Below are positions 49,801 through 60,917 of a stretch of DNA of 64,000 bases, piece by piece. Made by a program: the position numbers and the translations under genes. Location: NCBI GenBank assembly GCA_036244855.1, contig BQKZ01000077.1:50408-114407 (forward strand). The letters are read 5' to 3'. The first letter of the stretch is position 1. The number at the start of each line of letters is the position of its first letter. The notes under the pieces are model-generated. The model was not told where the DNA came from. It searched no databases and saw nothing but the letters and a program-made list of their open reading frames with translations. Origin of the DNA: Temnopleurus reevesii. Taxonomy: Eukaryota; Echinodermata; Echinoidea; Temnopleuroida; Temnopleuridae.

Positions 49801-52800
49801 CTGAATCTCATTATGCAGTGCAAGGACGTGGACATGGTTTTAAGCAACTTACTCTTTTATCATACATCTCGTCGGTCTATTGTAGTCCATTTTTCCATTC
49901 ATTTCATTTAGAGTATGACATATTGTCTCAGATATCTGCTTCTTCTTTTGTTCTTGCCTTGAGTGTATAATCAATGGTTGGAAAGTAGGATTGGGCAGTT
50001 CCAAACAATACCAATATAATGATTTGCCGCAAGCTTCGAGAAAAGTCGTTTTGATTAGACAGACACTAATAAGTTTGACATAAACACGTCATAGTTTACT
50101 ACGTAATACTACTGTCGATAGGCGTTTAAAACCATGACAATAAGAAGAATCTGAAAGAAGTTTGATTGCTTCCGTAAAATGCTGCAAATTTTCTGCTTTA
50201 ATATCTAATTTCTTTAAAATATTTTTCATATAGAATTTAGATATTCTGTAAAATGTTTTGGTGATTTACCAATAGGGTGATAAACAGTTCTCAAATAGAT
50301 ATTCATCATGTTTTATTTCTTTTAGCTGAAGCTAATAGTAAACGACTTGTTTTAAAGGAAAAGTAGGGTTGGGCAGGTCCAAGCAATACCAATATGATTT
50401 GCCGCAAGCTTCATAATAAGTCGTTTTGATTAGACAGGCGCTAATCAGTTTGGCATGTAAACACGTCATCATGGTCATGGTTTACTACGTAAATCTGCTC
50501 TCGCTAAATATTCAATGCCAGTCATGACAAAAGCAATAGGGTCTTTGTGTTCAGAAGGAAAATTTGAAAAAGAATACTGTACTGCTTAATATTTGATTGC
50601 TTTGAATACATTTACAAATAAGATGCCAAAAATATCAAATGTATTCAAATCATTTTCATTGATTATTTTTTTAGCAGGAGACAATACTAAACGCCCTTTT
50701 TCATGATAAATCATCATAAATTTCCAAAGAAAATTGTCAGATTTTCAAAGACAGATAGACCGAAATATATGTGGAAACAATATATTGTATATAAAATTAA
50801 CATCTTGTCTTATTAATGATGAAATTGGAAAATGTTCATATTCTCAAGTTCATATTCTCAACAGAGAGCGACAATTGTAGATTACCTATTTTGTTTGCTC
50901 CGCTTTTTATTTTTCTACAAGATAATGCTGCAAGTTAAAAATAAAGGCATTTAGACTTATTCTTCAAATTTTCCCATACCCATTAATCATGGGGTACATA
51001 ATTGCATACAAAGTCAACCACATTTTGTAGCCGTTATTCTAGAAATAGGGTTCAAATTTGAACGTTGGAACCCCAGATAATTATCAAATAGTTGTGTGCC
51101 AGTGTTGGGGAAAAATATTCCCAACTTAAAAAAAAAAGATTGTAAGGAAATATAGCTTTTTAGAAAGTGCAATCCTAATAACATCTCTCTTATTAAATTC
51201 CCAATTCCGTGATAAATTAATTTTTATCCCAGTGGAGACTGTAAATTTGATAATAAGTGCGGATGTACTTTGTTACTTACATGAATTAGAAATCATTTAT
51301 TACAAAGGATATCCTATGTTATTCTTGTATCCTGCAGTGGTGTTAAAACCAACTTTTGTTAGATGCCGATGTGGTGTCGAAATCAACGCGGATATCACCA
51401 TGGGTGTAAGTTTTAACACGATGCTGGTATATACATTGAAAAACACCAGCTAAGTTTAACACCGCTGTCTTTTTTTTTAATGTATTTAACTGCCAATATT
51501 TTTGAAGCAACAATAAAGTCGTTAGAATTTATTTGTAAAGATACAGATCTCTCCTGATTTTGATTTGCTGTATGTCATCTTGATAATAATCAATTATAAT
51601 GTTCTTGTGGTTGCAAATATATACAGTTCAAATCAAATGTTTTCTGAGAGGAGCTACATGCAAATTGCTTCTCATCTTTTAACTCATTTACTTATTTTTT
51701 TCCCAGTTCAGTTAAATGCAGTATAGTTTTTCTTTTAATTTGAGAGGACAATTACTCCGACATGGTGAAATTTTCGAGATAAAAAGATTGAAATCTTATT
51801 TCAATTGAACACATTGTAAGCAGCATTACAGACACCATGTAATGTACACAAACATAAAAAGACATACGGTATGGAACAAATTATTCTGCGGCATACTGAA
51901 TAACCATGGCAACAGTGAAATGAGCGGTGAAAGGCAGCGGTTCGACATATTTCCGCTGGTATATGCAATAACATTGATGTTATTATGTACTTTGCTTTCA
52001 ATAAGCGACGTATTTCTTTATATTTCCAATAAACCTCTCAGATAGAGGGTGTACTAAGATTGAAAGGATAAAGGAAGTAAAAAGACAGTAAAAGACAAGG
52101 AAAAAAGGGGAACAAAAGAAAAGGCATTTACTTCATTATCCGTTCTTATATGGCGTTTAACACTTTATCAGCAGTCCCAACAAACGCTCTTCCATATAAC
52201 ATAATCACAGTGGCATTTGCAGTGCAGCTGTTTAGCGCGCTGTGTTTTAAGTAATTCATACTTGCCAGATATCCATTCACTTCATCTGTGGGTCGATGCA
52301 GCATGGTGTGGATATTTTTTTTACAGCAGGAAATCAAAGCTATGGATGAAATGATGTGTTCATTATCATTTATCATTATCTAAAAATTTTTCTCGAATGG
52401 GATGAAAAATGTTGCAGTTCCTATTTGCATTTTGAACTGAAATCATACAAGAATATCTCAGATTTGTTAAAAAAATGTTTGCATAATGCATTGCCGTCAA
52501 CTTGCGGAGAAATTGGTCCCTGAGATATGAACATATCTTTCTAAACAAAGCTCTATCGTCTTAATTGACATGTTTACCATCCGTCATCGAGATCATCCGC
52601 CGTTGTTTAAAGAAACACAGTATGACAGCGCCGTCGCTGTCATCATGCCACGCCATTGGGTGATTTGCCGTATCACGTGACAAATACGCCACCAAAGTCG
52701 ATCGATTTGCGCGCGCTTCTCGGAGATCGGCGCGAAATCCTCTTCCCATTTCCACCTCGAATCTGCAAGGAGACGAAATGTTGCCATCAGACGGACAAAC

Positions 52801-55800
52801 GCCTCTCCATGAATGCTAATTGCTTGGATTTGTATTATGAGAAGCATTTCCAATTCAGCAAATTGCTCGTCGAAGTCGTTTGACATTTTGGTTGATTCTT
52901 TTATTTAGGGCAAGGCTTTGGGAAGGGGATTGTTGCGTGCGAAGAGCGCAGACGTGTCTTTTCTGAAGGCCGACTCACATCTTTGCATTTTTTGCCTGCG
53001 TTGGCCCACCGTTTTTTTTTAATTTGAAACGCTCCCGAGAGCATAGTATACGCTGACCGGACGGTGGACTGATGTTCGGCTTGCGTTCAAGGTGCGTACG
53101 CCTGACATCAGTCCAACGTATGACCTGCGTCTTTGTGCGTCCAGGGAGCGTTTTTCATTGAACAAAATGATGGGCCGAAGTAGGATAAAAACGCAAAAGT
53201 GTGAGTTGGTTTTCATGCAGGCGTTTTTAAGTTATCGCCTTCTCCTATTGCATATTATGCAGTCATGGCAGTTTATGTGCTTCTTAGCACCTGAATGAAT
53301 TTTAAAAAGGGGGAAATACCGAGCTGGAGGATAGATAAAGTGTTCCCAAGATACCTTCACGTGCTGCTTTTTATTGTCAACATTAAGCATAATGTAAACA
53401 AAGCTTAGTTTGTGGATATCGCTATATTTACGCTTATACGGTGAACGCTTATACGCTTATACGGTGAACAGACAGGTACACCTAACCCTTGTTTCAAGCC
53501 ATATCAGACAATAAAACATGGGCTCAAAACAGTCACAATTCCATAACAAATAAGTATTCACCGGGTGTTCACTTTCTAAACACCGCGGGTAAACACCGAG
53601 TAAATGGGGTATGATTGGCGGATTGCTAGTTTCTGATTTGTTATATACTGTCAACAGATAATAAACATGCTGTAAAGAAACCTCAGTTTGTTGATTCGTG
53701 TTTGCTATCTATCCACGCTTGCTTGCCAACACTTTTTCACGATAGACTTAATAGAAAGGAGAATGAAAGAGAATTGGAATGCGCAATCACCTGAATTGAA
53801 ATACCTGCATTGATCCACATATTTTCTTTTGTTATTTACAGAACCAGCTCTGAAACATGATCTAGAAAGGTGAACAAACTTGACTCTTGTGATGACACAA
53901 CCTGATTGACATTTGAAAGAAATTTTTAGGGGCGTTCCCAACTAAGCCAACATAAAAATGAAGAAAAAAATATTATAAAATATATGAAACACATTTGGGC
54001 CCTCTTTCACTGAAAAGGGTATTGATAATGGTATAATACATCAATACAGATCAACTTGTATTTTCATAATAGTGGACCTTTAAATAATCATTTGGCGTGG
54101 TTCCAGATACGGAAGTGTTTGAAAAGGTCCTATTGGGAAAGTCTGTAGTTATAATAGAGCGGTGTACGACGGTTCTCCAGTTAGGGAAGATGAGGACAAA
54201 AAAAAAATAATATAGGTCCCCTCCCGCTCTCCCCCCCCCCCATCCCTCAGCTGAAACACCCTTGGGCATCAATTATCATTATTAAGTCATGTCTTCTGTG
54301 GAATTTCTTAATACACGTAGGAGAGGAATAATTTTACTAATGTTATTGCTTTTGAAAATGTTCGCAAACCTCGTGACTGTGGTTTCGATATTTGTTACAA
54401 TCAAAATAATTGACTTTAAAATCGATATTTAGGGCAAAAGCGTTTCAACAATCAATTTAAAACGCCAGGTCAATACCTTAAAAATGAGGTGCATTTGTTA
54501 AAAAAAAAGGGAGATATGACGAACAGACTCACGCACATACACACATATGCTTATTTTTGTATTCATATGGTTTATTGATTTCATGATTACAAGTCGCAAG
54601 AACATTATTATAAAGAATTTAATGAGAGATAACCTAGCGATAGAAGAGCAGTGGTTAATAAACAAATATTATTCACGTTACCTGTAATCGAAGAATCTTC
54701 CCAATCAGATAATTTTTTTTCCCGCAAGAATGATGTTTATGACTTAACGACCTTACGGCATATCATGCATAATCATGAATAATGAAGCTATAAACACATC
54801 TATCTATGGGGAGCATATAGAAGCACAGGGATGTTGATGATACAAAAAACAAAGAAAAAATGAGAGGAATTGCGCAAAAGGTGAAAAACACTATTGTATT
54901 TGCTCCCTATATATATATCTTTCTCAACTTATAGGCGCATATCCGGGAAGAAAGAAAAGAATTGCAAGAAAAAGAGTTGAAAATATGCCAGACTTTGCCC
55001 TTGGCAAGTGATAACTTTTTTTTTAATTTCTATTTCTATTTTTTTTTCTTTGCTCATTAGAAGAAAAATCTTGAAACACACTTTGCCACCATTTAGGTGC
55101 ATTCCTGGATACGCGCCTGAGCAATATCTGGATTTATTTTCTCTCCATAAGTCCCGTGGATGATGATGATGATGAATAATTTATCCTTTCTGTTTTGTTA
55201 TGCAGAGTGGCAGCACGCTATGTACATCTACGTCATTAACAGAGGCCCTGCAAGACATTGGTGAGTATATGTAAACAGCTTTATGGTTTCTCTGTAATAT
55301 AGCGAGGGGTAATTTCAAGACATTATGATATTGTTTTTGCTGAAAACATTCTCGACTGCAAACATTCTCGACTGCCAGATCCTAATAGGCGGGTTTACTT
55401 ATGTATTCAAATTTATGTGCGTTTAACGTAGTTACGTGGTATTCCATAGACCGGTTGATAACAATAAGACTACAATAATTGGAATACAGTTTGCATACAT
55501 TACTTGTTGCTATGTCGGGCAAGCCTCGGGCAAGCTTTCGGGTTGTAAAGAACAACCTTTGTGTTAGAGGCATGCATAAAATTTGCATCTATTAGTCAAC
55601 CCGCCTATTTCTAGTAATGGTTGAAGGTGTACATAAACAAAGCTGTGAAAATATTATGTTTGAACAGCAACGATTAGTGCTCGGAAAAAAAAACCTACGG
55701 AACTCCAAATATATTGCCTACATAATAGACACAGACACACTGCGCAGGAATAAAGGGTTTGTGGTATATTTTATTTCATTTTCATATCTTATTTGTGCCT

Positions 55801-58800
55801 GTATAACTTCTTTCTTTTAATAAATGCATTCTGTGTTGTTTTCATCATTCTGAATGTAATGTCATAGGTTATACTGCTTGATTTGATAATTTTCAAAGAA
55901 TAAAATCATAATGAGTGACAATGTCTTGAAAGCAGTCAATATGAATTTACGCAAATCACTAAGATTGAAAGGGTTGACTGGAAGTTTATTCATATGGATA
56001 TCAAGTGAATTATATCTATGAAACTTACAAAAATAAAAAAATAAAGGGGCTGCGGCTGCGAATAATTACTGTAATCTATGATATGATTCTTTTAGTATGT
56101 AAATGTGTTGTGTTGCCTATGCAATATAATGCTAAAATAATTGTTGTTAGGACTCCTAGAAAAGAAGACACAAAGAAAAGAAGTACAAACTAAACTGCAG
56201 ATTTATCCATACTCAACAATTACATTATCTTTTATGTTCATTTGTTTGTATTCACTCATTTGTTTTCATCAATTCGTAAAGATATTAATATTGGAATTAC
56301 AAAATTTAGTCGGTACAAAATGTAAGTGCATACATTGTTTTATCAATTGCGAAATTTCAGTCTCAAATATTTTGTTTTACGAATGCCATCCCATTATTCT
56401 GAGAGCTATGATATCGTTTACATTAAATCTTTTTATGCTCACAAGGAGCAGTTTGTTTTCTGACATTGATCCATTATTTAATACGCATTTGTAAGAAATA
56501 GGAAATAAAATATTTATATACCAAATACAATAACACTACTTTGAATTATTAATTCGTAGAGTGGTTCATAATTAAATTCAAACGAGTCTCTTAATCGTCT
56601 CATTTCTGCCAAGTCAGGCAAGCAAATTTCAAGGTTGCCATGGTAATGCCCACCAGAAACACCTTGTGGCGATCAATATAACATCACATCGCGATCGATA
56701 CTGCCCATCGCACTTTCTGTTGCCAAGGTAATAAAGGCAATGCGTCCGGGGATCTTGCGAAATTTGTTCAGTTGGTTACATGATATTGTTGAAAACAACA
56801 TTTCAGTGCTATATTGAGAGTATGAGTGAGAATATGAACCGTCGCATTGAGGTACAGTGTGGTGAGAAAATGTAGAGGCTTCCAAATTCTACGTTTTATC
56901 AAGTTATTCTTAAAAATTTGTATCTTTGTGTATTTATAGAGTTTTAGGCGCGACCAACACAAGCTGTGTTTTCTTGATATGCACCCTTTGCTTTTATTTT
57001 ATCATACTTAACGATTCATTGGACTACTTTTTAAAGCATTTGCTTCTTATTTTGAAGGTTTTTAGTGATTTGTCTATGAGAAGGTTTTCTTGTCATTGAA
57101 GGACGAAGATGATTTTATTTGAATTTGAATTTAACTGATTTTTTTCCTACAAAGTAATGCAGATGTCATGAATTTTTGCTGGTGTGCTTTCATATATAGT
57201 TTCATTAAAATTTATTATCAATATTATAATCATCGTCGTAATTGATAATGTTATTATAAATATTCTTGTTCATATAATTGTTATTCATCATTATTATCAT
57301 CATCATCGTCATCATCATCATTATTTATGTTGTTTATTATAGATATTATAGATATATCTGCATACATAAACGAAAATCAATATCATGCTATATTATGCTC
57401 ATAAAGATGTTGTAGATTTTTAGATTTTAATTCCTTAACTACTACCTTGGAAGATGAAGCATTGATTATCTCAAGTCGTATGAATCACTCATCTCATTTC
57501 CACTTTGACGATCCTCAAATTGGCCGCATCCAAGTGTGAAATCGTCCAGTCGGAATAATATTAGTCTTCGTCTTTTCCCTCCCCAGTCGGTTTCAGCCCG
57601 CTGATCAACCAAGACGCTGTCACGCACATGGCTCTCTACGGCTGCCCCGATCAAGCGGCCCGCAAAGAAGACTACTGGTAATGATAGATGAATAATTGAG
57701 ATCGCTCTCTATCCCATTTTCCTTATTTCAAGGCAGAATAATAAGATTTTCTCTTCTTTTCATATTTTGAATAATTATCTTCAGGGCATGATATCATGAA
57801 GGCCACTGTGATGATAAGATCGTTGATTCCAATAATGTTATACATGTAATTCTAAGAGCTTGTTTGCCAAGGGGTTACTTAGATCCATTATCAGGATTTC
57901 AGAGAGAGAAACAAACATTTTCTCCTTGCAAGTTTGAAAATAAATTCTTCGTGAATGAAAAATTAACGAAAATGAAATGCATTTTCAACTATATATATTT
58001 TCATGTATCAACGGAGAGCCCACTAGTAACTAATTGAAGGAAAAGTGGTTTAAAAGAGAAATTGACAAATCTGTTGATAGTATTATTCTTAAAGTTTGGA
58101 TTCAAATGGATAAAATTTATGCATCAAACATATGATTAATTCATTAAAAGCCATAGTGTAATATTGAGACTACAATCAATCATTTACACATGAAGCACTT
58201 TCTCTTTGCGACCCTGTGCTTTCTATAAGACGTTCCGCGACTGTGGATTAGGTTGTGGATACAAATAAGGTGTTATTTAAGAGAGAAAAGATAATTTTTT
58301 TTTCAGTAATGTACTTAATAATAATAATGATAATACATAGCATTTATTAGGCGCTAAATACGGATGTTTCTAAGCGCACAGTATTATGATTTTGAAAAGA
58401 TTAACCGTTAAATTAGGTGAAGAAAAAGAGGAGGAATTATGATATGGAAATACACTTCCCATATTATTTGCCCTTCATCCACACACCAACCTTTCCAAAC
58501 ATTTTAAATGATTCGTATGTTTTTACATTGTTCCTTAAACCCTAACATTTTCTTAATATCAACAGGTCTTGTACAGCGAAAAACACAAGTGGTATATGTC
58601 AAGGGCCCGTAGCTGTGATGTTTGAATGGTCACGTGATCGTTGTGAACAAACTCTTGCCATGGGAGATGCAATTACCGTTGGGGGCGCTTTCATGCATAA
58701 TGTTGTTTTGTTGGTGCAATACAAAACGGGTAAGTAAATATAACTTATTTATTTCAAATTCAACCACAATTTGTTGGATATTTGATGCGGAGGTTTGAAA

Positions 58801-60869
58801 ATGTATTTTATGTTTTCACATATTTCAGCAAAAACAAAACTACTAAAATAGTTTCCAATCAATAAAATTTCTGAGAAACTTATTTGCAAAGACCCACAAT
58901 TTGAAAACAACAAACAAACAACAACAATGTTTAGTTTACATAAAAGCATTATTACAGAAGAACTTGATTGAGACTTCCAATGAATGTATATTTAAATTCA
59001 GAATCACCAATTACCCCCCCCCCCAGGGAATCTATTTTGAGCTACATGTACTACATGTAACAAATTTATTTGAATTGTAGAATCATCTTTGTTTTTGTAC
59101 GCTATTATTATTATTTGTGAGTTCAAGCAATCAAATTGATCTTATTGCATTGTGAATCCAAGAGAACGTACAAGTTTAATTAAATGTTTTCACTTGCTAG
59201 AAATTTAAGTGTCAAGTTTCGGAAAAAATTATGCTGATATGACCAATAATTCATTACGATATTCATGATATATCATACTTTTTTTAGAGTGGATATTTTT
59301 CTGTCAACAATATGCAAACAAATATGACAGGTTACATTATGTTCATGTATACTCTCACAAGGTTACTGAAATGTTTGTCTTTAATCTTTTTCGTAGGTGG
59401 CTTTGCAGACGATTCTGGACTAGCACTCAAGATAATGCCTTCTAGGTATGAAAGTTTGTATTCTTTTTCATATCAACTTCTTTCTGAACATCAACAAAAA
59501 CATTTTTGCTGCAGATTATTTTATTCATTTATTATGTTTTATTTACGTCATTAGAATGAAAAAAAAAGATATTGAAACATACGAAATGCGAAAGAAATAT
59601 AATATATGTAATTGTTAAAAAAACATGTGGCGCTTATATTATTTGAAAATGATTATGACATTGCCATAATCAAGACTAAACAAGATTATTATATAAACAA
59701 TTAAAATGGTATTCAATAGATGGTTTAATTATTAAGCTTCGCTAAAATTTGTTTCATTCTCAAATTCATCATCATAATCATCATCTTTATGATAATTGGG
59801 TAAGACTTCCATATGGAAGTCTTTCCGATAATTGTAGTACAAGCTTATGTGTCAGATTTCACATAGATAGTGTGAAAACGAAATCATCATCCTTTTTCCT
59901 CCACATTCCAATTATTGATATCATCATATTAATCAGCCCCACAATCCCCCTCTTCGTATTACTATCATAATTATCCTTTTAACCCGTCTCTTCCTTCCCA
60001 CCATCATCTTCATCCTGTGCCACAACGTCATCACTCATCCTCCTCATCCTTACCCTCTTCATCGCGCTCCGTTCGCCCGGAAAATTACCCTCACATAGTA
60101 ACAAAGAACGAGGAATGTTCGAAATAAAAGAAGCCGAACTCCGAACCCATTCAACTCCACGGCGTGAATGTTAACGAAGAAAAACGAAAGTTGATTCGTC
60201 AGACCCGGTACTTTAATTTCCTTGGTAATTTGTCGAGGCTAGAGGAAAATCAAAACACATCATCCTTGCAATTTATTTTTGAGCAATTTTTAAGCAAAGA
60301 AAAAATTCAATGAATACCTCCTATCGTGACAATAATCATTATAACCTTTCTGACTTCTTGTTATTTACGCAAGTCTAAATTACCTATATAATGGTAAGTC
60401 ATAAACGATTTATTTTACAGTTAGAGACACATATGTCATCCCGGCAGTGGCATACTAATCAAGGGCTCTCAAAAACCAAATTCATCATTACTATCATCAT
60501 CATCATCATCTCTATCACTTTGTGAACGTCATCACACCACATTCGACATCACTATCACCACCACCATCATCATCCTCATCATCATCATCATCATCATTAT
60601 CATCATCACAATCATCATCATCATCACAATCATCCTCGCCATCACCACCACCACCACCACCATCATCATCATCTTTATCTGAGTGTCCTCTACTAAATTA
60701 TATGAACAAAAATGTCACCAATTACCAAATGATCCGATGTCTTCTTTTGCAGTAAGGGTGACAAAGATATCATCCGTGCAGTGAAATACTACTCAAGGGC
60801 TCTCAAACACTTAAACCATCATTACCATTACCATTACCATCATTAATTACCTCGTCATCACACCACAGT

Positions 60870-60917
<48 letters not shown>

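Larger units (their letters stand above)
34895..55205 (+). other. Intron 1 of the PAM-like gene (about 20.3 kb)
   Basis: Between the secretion-signal exon and exon 2. It holds a SINE, at least eight MITE-like elements, a 2.09-kb direct duplication, shorter tandem repeats and two small open frames of doubtful value. No alternative first exon could be supported. Confidence 0.7.
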
